Shown: positions 1 to 5,786 of the stretch, piece after piece
Position numbering within the stretch: the stretch's first letter is position 1
Layout of the letters: each line of letters starts with the position of its first letter
Source: an uncultured Devosia sp.
GTDB taxonomy: Bacteria > Pseudomonadota > Alphaproteobacteria > Rhizobiales > Devosiaceae
NCBI GenBank assembly: GCA_934553185.1
Contig: CAKTFF010000109.1
Coordinates: 1-6,935 of the forward strand
Reading direction: 5' to 3'
DNA: 6,935 nucleotides
Notes under the pieces: generated by a model
Seen by the model: only the letters and a program-made list of their open reading frames with translations
Database searches by the model: none
What the model was told of the DNA's origin: nothing
Program-made: the position numbers and the translations under genes

Positions 1-160
1 CGTCGGCACTCATGGCGCCTTCAAGCATGGCGGCCCATTCAGCTGTGGCGTCAGCGGCGCGCTGGTCCTCGCTGATGTCGTCGTCAGCCGGGGCAACGTC
101 GGGCAGATCGTCCAGCCCCCAATCCTCGGCGAGTTTATCCTGGTCGCTGGGCCCTGCCAT
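1..160 (-). CDS. fliM: Flagellar motor switch protein, probably FliM (N-terminal part only)
   Basis: This is the first 53 residues of a minus-strand gene whose remainder lies outside the window. It starts at ATG 160-158, overlapping the TGA of fliL by one base (TGATG), which implies translational coupling. The visible part is very acidic (about a quarter Asp/Glu) and holds two similar short motifs, DQDKLAEDWG (residues 6-15) and ATAEWAAMLEG (38-48). From family knowledge, alphaproteobacterial FliM proteins often begin with an acidic segment carrying a motif of the type D-x-LA-x-xW-x-x-ML before the CheY-binding and SPOA domains. FliM forms the C-ring at the cytoplasmic base of the flagellum and binds phospho-CheY to set rotation direction. 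The identity is inferred from this weak motif plus the common fliL-fliM order. FliN has a similar acidic start and is the main alternative. No conserved domain is inside the window. Confidence 0.7.
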   Translation of the reverse strand, partial: MAGPSDQDKLAEDWGLDDLPDVAPADDDISEDQRAADATAEWAAMLEGAMSAD

Positions 161-663
161 CACTGCACCAGGATTTCCTTGAACAGCACGGTTTCGACGC
201 GGCTGGGATAGATCGCAACATTGACCCGGCGCAGCAGCTCTTCCTTGAGCCGGTAAACGCCGGCCGAACCTTCAAGATCGGAGCGGCGCAACTCGCGCAG
301 ATAAACCTGGAAGGCATCAACGACCTTGGCCATGCGCGGCTGAATTTCGAGCATCATCGCCTCGTTGGCCACTTCAAGGGCCACGGTGAGCTTGATGAAT
401 TGTCCCGACTGTTCCGCATCGTTGAGGTTCACGATCATGGGCGGAAGATTGAAGATAAACGTATGCGCGGCGTCGGCTGCGGCACCATGACCATCGGCCG
501 CGGCTTCCCCGTGCTCTGCGTCAGCAGCAGGCGCGGAGGATGACAGAAAGAAAAACAGGCCCGCGCCGCCAAGCAGCACCACGATGGCAGCAGCGCCGAT
601 GATGATGAAGAGCTTTGGAATGCCCTTTTTGGCCGGGGCTTCAACCTGTGCTTCAGCGGCCAT
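160..663 (-). CDS. fliL: Flagellar basal body-associated protein FliL
   Basis: The product has 167 residues, the usual FliL size. FliL is a single-pass inner-membrane protein that surrounds the MotAB stator at the flagellar base and influences stator function and motility. Seen here: a short cytoplasmic N-terminus with KK at 12-13, one transmembrane helix at about 18-40, a low-complexity linker rich in Ala, His, Asp and Glu (44-67), then the periplasmic FliL domain. That domain includes the FNLPPMIVNL strand (71-80), the LTVALEV strand (92-98) and the conserved C-terminal end ETVLFKEILVQ (157-167). The ATG at 663-661 is the only start that keeps the membrane helix with a normal N-terminus; its Shine-Dalgarno sequence is weak (CAGG). 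It is the first gene of a minus-strand operon coupled to the fliM-like gene, and a CtrA-type box lies about 62 bases upstream of its start. Identity is secure from the domain pattern and context. Confidence 0.95.
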   Translation of the reverse strand: MAAEAQVEAPAKKGIPKLFIIIGAAAIVVLLGGAGLFFFLSSSAPAADAEHGEAAADGHGAAADAAHTFIFNLPPMIVNLNDAEQSGQFIKLTVALEVANEAMMLEIQPRMAKVVDAFQVYLRELRRSDLEGSAGVYRLKEELLRRVNVAIYPSRVETVLFKEILVQ

Positions 664-725
664 GCAAACCTGCCAATGGTGGGCGCTAGCGGACGATTCC
701 GGCGCTCCGTTCAGCTAAGCGGGGC

Positions 726-744
726 ATGGTTAATGTTTGGTTAC
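726..744 (-). promoter_or_regulatory. CtrA-type binding box upstream of fliL
   Basis: On the minus strand this reads GTAA-N7-TTAACCAT. The CtrA consensus is TTAA-N7-TTAA, and TTAACCAT is the common extended half-site. Only the first base of the distal half differs. The box faces fliL and ends about 62 bases before its start codon, suitable for overlapping a -35 region. CtrA is the alphaproteobacterial cell-cycle response regulator that activates early flagellar genes in Caulobacter and others. Binding is inferred; the motif match is seen directly. Confidence 0.6.
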
Positions 745-757
745 AAACCCGGACCAA

Positions 758-788
758 GCGGCAAAATTTGCCGGGCAGCTTTTGCCGC
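758..788. promoter_or_regulatory. CGGCAAA/TTTGCCG inverted repeat, candidate enhancer for the sigma-54 activator
   Basis: CGGCAAAATTTGCCG (759-773) is a palindrome with 7-base arms around one central base. A further TTTTGCCGC at 780-788 pairs with GCGGCAAAA at 758-766, giving a 9-base inverted repeat with a 13-base spacer. So three copies of the TTTGCCG unit lie in 31 bases. The palindrome centre is about 110 bases upstream of the -12 element of the flgF promoter, a normal distance for an activator site. The core resembles the ftr elements bound by FlbD in Caulobacter as I recall them; that link is inference. Confidence 0.5.
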
Positions 789-831
789 CGGGGTCATGGG
801 TAGGCAAAGGCGTGCATTGCTACAGAAGCTC

Positions 832-844
832 TAAGCCGTTGTTA
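832..844. promoter_or_regulatory. Possible IHF site between enhancer and sigma-54 promoter
   Basis: TAAGCCGTTGTTA matches the complementary form of the IHF consensus, YAA-N4-TTGATW, with one mismatch (T for A at 842). It is followed by the most AT-rich stretch of the gap (839-862). IHF bends DNA between enhancer and promoter at many sigma-54 promoters, and the site is in the right place for that. The motif is short and degenerate, so this is only a candidate. Confidence 0.3.
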
Positions 845-861
845 TAATTAGCATTTCTTTT

Positions 862-877
862 TGGCATGGTTTCTGCT
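862..877 (+). promoter_or_regulatory. Sigma-54 (RpoN) -24/-12 promoter of the flgF operon
   Basis: TGGCATGGTTTCTGCT fits the sigma-54 consensus TGGCAYR-N4-YTGCW. The invariant GG (863-864) and GC (875-876) are separated by exactly 10 bases. Transcription would start near 888, leaving a leader of about 56 bases before the flgF ATG at 944. In Caulobacter the rod and ring operons are sigma-54 dependent, so the context supports it. No equally good -24/-12 site faces fliL. Confidence 0.75.
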
Positions 878-943
878 GTGTTTATGGCGAGGCGGTTGGC
901 TTGGAAGCAGGCGGCCACCGAACAGGAACTCCGGGGATCAGCG

Positions 944-1684
944 ATGATCGAGAATGCGCAACTGATCAGCCTGTCACGGCAGATCGCGCTGCAGCGGCAG
1001 ATGGACGTGGTGGCCAACAACATGGCCAACATCAACACGACCGGCTTCAAGGGCGAACAGGTTCTGTTCGAGTCCTATGTGATGCCGACCGCGCGCGACC
1101 AGGACTTCCCCACCGCCGACCAGCCGCTGTCCTTTGTGCAGGACTGGGCCACCATCCATGACCTGTCGGGCGGCGCCATGGTGCAGACCGGCAGCGAGCT
1201 CGATGTCGCCCTTAATGGCGAAGGCTTCTTCGCCGTCCAGACGCCTGGCGGCGAGCGCTTCACCAAGGGCGGCTCGTTCCAGCTCAGCGCCAATGGAACG
1301 CTGGTTGACCTCAATGGCAACCCGGTTCTGGGCGATGGCGGCCCGCTGCAGTTTGGCCCCGAAGAAACCGGCATCCTGATCAGCAGCGACGGCGCGGTCA
1401 GTTCCAGCGCCGGCCCGAAGGGGCGCCTGCGTCTCGTGGAGTTTGCTGATGCACAGGCTTTGCGCCGCGATGGCAACAACCTGTGGTCGGGCGGCACGCC
1501 GGTGGCGGCAACCAACACCACTGCCATGCAGGGCTTTGTGGAAAAGTCCAACGTTTCGGGCGTCAGCGAAATGGCCGAAATGATTCGCGTCACCCGCGCC
1601 TATGAGTCGGCGGCCAGCATGGCGCAGAAGCAGGACGACCTGCGCCGCTCCGCCATCCAGCGCCTCGGCGACACCAACGCGTAA
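944..1684 (+). CDS. flgF: Flagellar basal-body rod protein FlgF (proximal rod)
   Basis: The product has 246 residues, in line with FlgF from other bacteria. FlgF is exported by the flagellar type III system and forms part of the proximal rod that crosses the periplasm. Seen here: the N-terminal rod/hook motif ANNMANINTTGFK (24-36), a middle FlgE/F/G-type domain with LDVALNGEGFFAVQTPGGERFTKGG-like sequence, and the C-terminal amphipathic helix containing VSEMAEMIRVTRAYESA. An in-frame ATG at 866 would add 26 residues, but it lies inside the -24 element of the sigma-54 promoter and so would be upstream of the transcript. The start at 944 gives the canonical MIENAQLISL beginning and has a GGGG Shine-Dalgarno seven bases upstream. 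It is the first gene of flgF-flgG-flgA-flgH. The nearest alternative, FlgG, is the next gene, so the assignment is firm. Confidence 0.95.
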   Translation: MIENAQLISLSRQIALQRQMDVVANNMANINTTGFKGEQVLFESYVMPTARDQDFPTADQPLSFVQDWATIHDLSGGAMVQTGSELDVALNGEGFFAVQTPGGERFTKGGSFQLSANGTLVDLNGNPVLGDGGPLQFGPEETGILISSDGAVSSSAGPKGRLRLVEFADAQALRRDGNNLWSGGTPVAATNTTAMQGFVEKSNVSGVSEMAEMIRVTRAYESAASMAQKQDDLRRSAIQRLGDTNA

Positions 1685-1699
1685 CCGGAAGCCATTGCC

Positions 1700-2485
1700 A
1701 TGAAAGCCCTCTACATCGCATCGACCGGCATGAGCTCGCAAGAACGCAATGTCGAAGTCATTTCCAACAACATCGCCAACATGCGCACCACGGGCTACAA
1801 GCGCCAGCGCGCCGAGTTCGAGGATCTTCTGTACCAGCAGGTGACCCGCTCGGGTTCGCAGACCTCGGACCAGGGCACCATGGTTCCGGCCGGCCTTGAA
1901 ATCGGCTCGGGCGTGCGCACCGTGTCGACGCCCCGCGTGATGAGCCAAGGTTCGGTGAACATCACTGAGCGCGAACTCGACGTTGCTATCCGTGGCGAAG
2001 GCTTTTTCATGGTGCAGATGCCCGATGGGCGCACCGCCTATACCCGCGACGGTTCGCTCGAGCGCTCGCCCGACGGCGAGATCGTGACGTCCACCGGCTA
2101 TTCCCTTGATCCGGGCATCACCGTGCCGGGCAATGCTACGTCCATCGCCATCTCTCCCGACGGCATGGTCAGCGCCTATCTCGACAACCAGTCCACCCCC
2201 ACCCAGCTAGGGCAGTTGCAGCTGGCGCGCTTTGTCAACAAGTCGGGTCTCGAGTCGCTGGGCGACAACCTGTTCGTGGAAACAGCGGCGAGCGGGCCGG
2301 CCCAGGTCGGCGTGCCCAACAGCGAAGGCACGGGCAACCTGCTGCAGAACTATCTTGAAATGGCCAACGTCAACTCCGTCACCGAAATCGCCGACCTCAT
2401 CGCCGCCCAGCGCGCCTACGAAATGAACGCCCGCGTCATTTCGGGCGCCGACGAGATGATGCAGGCCACGAGCCAGCTGCGCTAA
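1700..2485 (+). CDS. flgG: Flagellar basal-body rod protein FlgG (distal rod)
   Basis: The product has 261 residues, almost exactly the size of enterobacterial FlgG (260). FlgG is exported through the flagellar type III apparatus and builds the distal rod, the drive shaft passing through the P and L rings. The start MKALYIASTGM is characteristic, followed by the rod/hook motif SNNIANMRTTGYK (22-34), the central region with ELDVAIRGEGFFMVQMPDG, and the C-terminal helix with NVNSVTEIADLIAAQRAYEMN. The gene begins 15 bases after flgF, with CGGAAG upstream as Shine-Dalgarno, and its stop codon overlaps the ribosome site of flgA. It is transcribed from the flgF promoter; I see no separate promoter in the gap. 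No disruption is visible. Confidence 0.97.
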   Translation: MKALYIASTGMSSQERNVEVISNNIANMRTTGYKRQRAEFEDLLYQQVTRSGSQTSDQGTMVPAGLEIGSGVRTVSTPRVMSQGSVNITERELDVAIRGEGFFMVQMPDGRTAYTRDGSLERSPDGEIVTSTGYSLDPGITVPGNATSIAISPDGMVSAYLDNQSTPTQLGQLQLARFVNKSGLESLGDNLFVETAASGPAQVGVPNSEGTGNLLQNYLEMANVNSVTEIADLIAAQRAYEMNARVISGADEMMQATSQLR

Positions 2486-2489
2486 GGGG
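2484..2489 (+). promoter_or_regulatory. Shine-Dalgarno AAGGGG that fixes the flgA start
   Basis: AAGGGG overlaps the flgG stop codon and lies seven bases before ATG 2497. An in-frame GTG at 2491 is only one base away from it, too close for normal initiation. The ATG is therefore the better flgA start. Confidence 0.5.
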
Positions 2490-2496
2490 CGTGAAG

Positions 2497-3438
2497 ATGA
2501 TCCGTTTGCTTGCTGTTTCCCTGGCCAGCCTGCTGCTTGCCGCACCCGCCTGGGCCGAACCGGTGCTTCGCGCCGACATCACCGTCAGCGCGCCAGTGGT
2601 CAATGTCGGCGACATGTTCGACAATGCAGGCGACGCCGCAAACGCGCCGCTGTTTCGCTCCCCCCTGCCCGGCACCAGCGGCCTGGTCGACCTCGCCACC
2701 ATCGACGCAGCGCTGGAGCGGGCGGGCATCGCCAGCTTCGATGCACAGGGCCTGACCGGCACCCGCGTATCGCGCGCCGCTGCCGTGGTCGACGAAACCG
2801 TTCTCGCGGCCTTGATCGCCGATGACCTTAAGCAGCGCGGCATTTTGGGCGCCGGCATGAGCGTCGATACCCTGTTCGCGACCGCTGTGACCCCGGTCAA
2901 TGCCGAGGCAGTCAAACAGCCCGCCCGCATCGTTTCGCTCCGTTACCTGCCGGGCAACGGCGGCTTCACCGCCCGCTTTGCCATCGCCGGCGTGGCGCAG
3001 CCGTTAGACGTTTCAGGCAATATCGAGCTGATGATCGAAGCGCCCCATGTGGTCGGCACCGTTGCTGCCGGAACCCTGCTGAGCGCCGCCGACGTCGCCA
3101 TGCGCCCGGTGCCGCTGAAATATGTCGAGGCCAGCGGCGTGCCGCGCATCGAGGACGTGGTGGGCAAGACCCTGCTGCGTCAGAGCCGCGACGGCATGAT
3201 GCTGCGCCTCGCCGATGTCGCCACTCCGCTGACGGTCGGCAAGAACGACCTGGTCACCATCTACTTCCGCAAGGGTCCGATGACCCTGTCGGTCAAGGGG
3301 CAGGCCATCACCGGCGCCGCTGCCGGAGGCCAGCTCCAGGTGCTCAACCTCATGAGCAAGCGCGTCATCAGCGCCACCGCCCTTTCCACCGGCGCCGTTG
3401 AAGTCAGCGCCGATCCACTCACCCTTGCCGGCCTCTAG
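2497..3438 (+). CDS. flgA: Flagellar P-ring assembly chaperone FlgA
   Basis: The product has 313 residues, longer than the roughly 220 of enterobacterial FlgA; the extra length lies N-terminal to the conserved region. FlgA is a periplasmic chaperone needed for FlgI to polymerise into the P ring. Seen here: a Sec signal peptide (1-20) with a leucine-rich core and a likely AWA/E cleavage site, an N-terminal region with ADITVSAPVVNVGDMF (26-41), and a SAF-type domain at about 185-247 (GTVAAGTLLSAADVAMR, then EDVVGKTLLRQSRDG). The C-terminal beta domain follows (249-308), with LVTIYFRKGPMTLSVKGQA and the typical VLNLMSKRVI. The start at 2497 is preferred over GTG 2491 because of ribosome-site spacing; the two differ by only two residues. 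It sits between flgG and flgH, the usual place. FlgI, its client, is not in this window. Confidence 0.93.
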   Translation: MIRLLAVSLASLLLAAPAWAEPVLRADITVSAPVVNVGDMFDNAGDAANAPLFRSPLPGTSGLVDLATIDAALERAGIASFDAQGLTGTRVSRAAAVVDETVLAALIADDLKQRGILGAGMSVDTLFATAVTPVNAEAVKQPARIVSLRYLPGNGGFTARFAIAGVAQPLDVSGNIELMIEAPHVVGTVAAGTLLSAADVAMRPVPLKYVEASGVPRIEDVVGKTLLRQSRDGMMLRLADVATPLTVGKNDLVTIYFRKGPMTLSVKGQAITGAAAGGQLQVLNLMSKRVISATALSTGAVEVSADPLTLAGL

Positions 3439-3455
3439 CGTCAGGAACCATTTCC

Positions 3456-4193
3456 ATGAACCTCTTCAAGCTTTCCGCCATCCTGACGCTGGCTGCCAGC
3501 CTTGTGGCCTGTACCACCACCGACCAGCTCGCCAGCATCGGCCAGGCGCCGCCGCTAACCGCCATTGCCGACCCGACCACCACCGCAGGCTACCAGCCGG
3601 TGCACATGCCCATGCCCGAGGCGATCGCCGACACCTACCAGGCCAATTCGCTCTATCGCACCTCGGCGCGCGGCTTCTTCAAGGATGAGCGCGCTCATCG
3701 CATCGGCGATATCCTGACCGTGCTGGTGACAATCGACGACAGCGCCCAGATTGCCAACACCACCCAGTCAGGCCGCACGGCCACCAACACTGCCGGACTT
3801 GGCGGCATTCTGGGCGCCTCCATCAACGACGTCAGCGGGGGCAGCATCGATCCTTCGGCCGCCGTGCAGTTCGACTCCGGCATGACCAATCGCGGCAATG
3901 GTTCGGTGAACCGCTCGGAGTCGCTTGAAACTTCTGTTGCGGCCGTGGTCACCCAGGTGCTGCCCAATGGCAACCTGGTGATCGAAGGCCGTCAGGAAGT
4001 GCGCGTCAATTTCGAGGTGCGCGACATGATCCTGGCGGGCATCGTCCGTCCCTCCGACATTCAGGCCGACAACACGATCCTCTCCACCAAGATCGCCGAA
4101 GCGCGCATCTCCTATGGTGGCCGTGGCCAGATCACCAATGTGCAGCAGCCCCGCTATGGCCAGCAGGCCATGGACGCCATCCTGCCCTTTTAA
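3456..4193 (+). CDS. flgH: Flagellar L-ring lipoprotein FlgH
   Basis: The product has 245 residues, close to the family norm of about 230. FlgH is an outer-membrane lipoprotein that forms the L ring, the bushing through which the rod turns. Seen here: a lipoprotein signal peptide with lipobox LVAC (16-19) and lipid-bearing Cys19, followed by a Thr/Pro-rich linker. The conserved FlgH block starts with NSLYRTSARGFF (64-75), KDERAHRIGDILTVLV (76-91) and a D-x-A-x-x-A-N-T segment, and the C-terminus contains LVIEGRQEVRVNFE and ends with ARISYGGRGQI and the QQPRYGQQAMDAILPF tail. The ATG has AGGAA eight bases upstream. It starts 17 bases after flgA and is the last gene of the operon, followed by a terminator about 57 bases after the stop. 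The residue after Cys19 is Thr, which does not signal retention in the inner membrane. Confidence 0.97.
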   Translation: MNLFKLSAILTLAASLVACTTTDQLASIGQAPPLTAIADPTTTAGYQPVHMPMPEAIADTYQANSLYRTSARGFFKDERAHRIGDILTVLVTIDDSAQIANTTQSGRTATNTAGLGGILGASINDVSGGSIDPSAAVQFDSGMTNRGNGSVNRSESLETSVAAVVTQVLPNGNLVIEGRQEVRVNFEVRDMILAGIVRPSDIQADNTILSTKIAEARISYGGRGQITNVQQPRYGQQAMDAILPF

Positions 4194-4249
4194 TCCAGGA
4201 CCCGTTGCCCATCATCGGCAGCGAGGTTCCCGCTCCAGAAGGAGCCAAG

Positions 4250-4283
4250 AGGCGCAGTCACCCGGCTGCGCCTTTCTTGTTTG
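4250..4283 (+). terminator. Rho-independent terminator of the flgFGAH operon
   Basis: GGCGCAG (4251-4257) and CTGCGCC (4266-4272) form a perfect 7-base stem with an 8-base loop, extended by A4250-T4273. The T-rich run TTTCTTGTTT (4273-4282) follows. A smaller stem, GCTCC/GGAGC (4232-4245), precedes it. On the minus strand the T-run is poor, so it mainly serves flgH. The frameshifted reading of the neighbouring hydrolase runs straight through this hairpin. Confidence 0.8.
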
Positions 4284-5113
4284 CTAGGCGCGCGCGGCCA
4301 AAGGCAAAGTCGTTTGCTCGGGCAGAATGGCGATGTCCTTGAGGAAGCTATGGAGCAGTCGATTAAACCGCTCTGGCTGCTGCCAGAACATTGCCCACGC
4401 CACAGATTGCGATAGGGCAGATGCTCGATGTAGCTGCGGCGCACGATCGGCTCGTCGGCGCCATTGATCATGGCGAGCGGCACGCGATTTGTGCAAACCT
4501 CGCCCAGTTGATCGACGCCATCGCCGCGCAACAGGCTGCGCAGGAATGTGGTGCGCAATCGGCCATCGCTGCGCTCGATGGCGCGAAGGATGTCCGGTGA
4601 GCCATGGTCGCCGAAACAAAGGCGCATGAAGCGTTCTGCCTGGCGCAGGGAAAAGTGCTCCCGCGAAACAAGAAGCATGTCCCAGCTGGCATTGAAACCG
4701 CGCAGGTTGGCCAGCGGTCCGCGCCCTACCGGCGGCGTTCCGCTCAGTGCCAGGCCACGCAGGTCAGGCCTTCGCGCCGCCAACTCGATCGCGACATGGC
4801 CGCCCAGCGACCAGCCGAACACCACGGGTTTCTCGATCGCCAGGGTGGACAGCACGGCGTCCACCGTGCCGGCAATCCCCGTGATTGTGTAACTCTCCTC
4901 AGGATCGGCTGCATTGTCCGACAAGCCGTGTCCCGGCAGATCGATGGCCGTGATCTGGTAGATCTCGGCAAGCGAACTGTCGAATTGGTGGCTGAAGACG
5001 TCCTTGGAGGCGCCTGAGCCATGCAGCAGCACCAGCGGCATGCCCCTGCCCGTGCTTTGCCGCACCGAAATGTTCGTATCCTTGGCCCGAACGGTGAAAC
5101 CGGTGGTAAACAT
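4284..5113 (-). pseudogene. Alpha/beta hydrolase, frameshifted and lacking its catalytic histidine
   Basis: The first 240 residues are a normal alpha/beta-hydrolase fold enzyme of the alpha/beta hydrolase-1 type. They contain the HGSG oxyanion motif (31-34), DLPGHGLSD (58-66), the nucleophile elbow GWSLGG with Ser102, and the probable acid in NGADEP (Asp220). After YRNLWRGQ (near 4391) the reading frame loses all family likeness and continues to a stop at 4190, through the flgH terminator and over the flgH stop codon. In another frame the expected C-terminus is present: MFWQQPERFN, then LLHSFLKDIAILPEQ, ending at TAG 4286-4284. The family normally has a G-x-GHA-x-FW-type motif just before PERFN, carrying the catalytic His; it is in neither frame. 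A small deletion with frame change is therefore likely. The unbroken reading, 4190-5113, would be 307 residues. The substrate is unknown. A sequencing error could explain the frame but hardly the missing motif. Confidence 0.8.
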
Positions 5114-5122
5114 GAAAAGCCT

Positions 5123-5155
5123 GGTCCGTGAACCTGCACAGCATAGTTCGGGACC
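5123..5155. repeat. Imperfect inverted repeat in the hydrolase/methyltransferase gap
   Basis: GGTCC-gt-GAAC (5123-5133) faces GTTC-g-GGACC (5146-5155): nine paired bases with a small internal bulge and a 12-base centre. It lies 10 bases upstream of the minus-strand hydrolase start, so it could be an operator or a leader hairpin for that gene. No recognised regulator motif. Confidence 0.35.
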
Positions 5156-5165
5156 GCTAAGATCG

Positions 5166-5186
5166 TGTTTGCCGGTACCGTAAACA
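5166..5186. repeat. Near-palindrome around CGGTACCG ahead of the methyltransferase gene
   Basis: The perfect 8-base palindrome CGGTACCG (5173-5180) is flanked by TGTTT on the left and AAACA on the right, offset by a single base. It ends just before the ribosome site of the gene at 5202, so it could be an operator. The assignment is inference from symmetry and position only. Confidence 0.3.
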
Positions 5187-5201
5187 AAAGGTGGCTACCC
5201 G

Positions 5202-5747
5202 ATGGAGTTTGCTTTCGATCTGCTTGTGACAGCGGTGGGTTTGGGGATTTTCGGTCAGCACATCTGGGCCTTGCGCGGTCATTTTGCCTCCGAGCGCATG
5301 TCACGCGGCGCGCAGGTTATTTCAGCCGGCGCGCTGGTCTCGTGCCTGGTGATGCTGGGGCTTGTGTGGTCGCTGCCTCAACCGCTGGGCGCGCAGTTTG
5401 CCGGGATTGTCGTTATGGCGGCAAGTCTGTGGCTCTTCTGGACGGCGGTCAGCGCGTCGGGCAAAGCCCGACTGCGTTTCGCCTTTGACGACGCGCCGCC
5501 GCATTCGCTGGTGACCTTTGGTCCCTATCGGCGTATCCGCCACCCGTTCTACGCGTCCTATCTCCTGTTCTGGGCCGGCTGGGCCATTGCCACATGGTCA
5601 GGCTGGGCGCTGCTGCCCGTCGCCGCCATGGCCGTGCTCTATACCGTCGCTGCCCGGTTCGAGGAAAACCTGCTGGGTCGCACCGACATGGGCCCCGCCT
5701 ATCAACAGTATCGTGCGCAGGCAGGCCTCTTCTGGCCAAAATTCTGA
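5202..5747 (+). CDS. Membrane methyltransferase-family protein (isoprenylcysteine/phospholipid methyltransferase superfamily)
   Basis: The product has 181 residues and is strongly hydrophobic, with likely membrane helices at about 4-23, 37-57, 63-84 and a hairpin at 118-148. The superfamily signature is present: GPYRRIRHPFY (107-117), preceding a hydrophobic hairpin, then a C-terminal E-N-L-L-G (155-159), G164, Y167-Q-Q-Y170 and a terminal WPKF. In ICMT and PEMT-type enzymes these two parts build the S-adenosylmethionine pocket at the membrane surface. Bacterial members of this size are mostly uncharacterised, so methyl transfer is likely but the substrate cannot be named; a role in protein prenylcysteine methylation should not be assumed. 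The ATG has a good Shine-Dalgarno (AAAGGTGG, ending seven bases upstream). It is divergent from the broken hydrolase and may be cotranscribed with the carboxypeptidase 39 bases downstream, since no terminator is visible between them. Confidence 0.85.
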   Translation: MEFAFDLLVTAVGLGIFGQHIWALRGHFASERMSRGAQVISAGALVSCLVMLGLVWSLPQPLGAQFAGIVVMAASLWLFWTAVSASGKARLRFAFDDAPPHSLVTFGPYRRIRHPFYASYLLFWAGWAIATWSGWALLPVAAMAVLYTVAARFEENLLGRTDMGPAYQQYRAQAGLFWPKF

Positions 5748-5786
5748 CCGAAGCTGCGCGGCAAAAGCACAAAACAAGGAATACGC

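Noticed and set aside
843..848. Perfect TATAAT resembling a sigma-70 -10 box
   Set aside because: No TTGACA-like -35 lies 16-18 bases upstream, and the sequence sits in the AT-rich stretch expected next to a sigma-54 promoter; kept only as a weak possibility.
664..860. Sigma-54 promoter on the minus strand for fliL
   Set aside because: I checked the GC-N10-CC spacing required on the plus strand; the nearest cases are off by one or more bases.
974..1948. 324-codon open frame on the minus strand across flgF and the start of flgG
   Set aside because: It lies antisense to two unmistakable rod genes; its low-complexity His/Ala/Arg-rich product is typical of the reverse frame of GC-rich coding DNA.
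4391..4892. Plus-strand open frames across the hydrolase
   Set aside because: They are shadows of the minus-strand hydrolase, whose HGSG, GWSLGG and GADEP motifs show the true strand.
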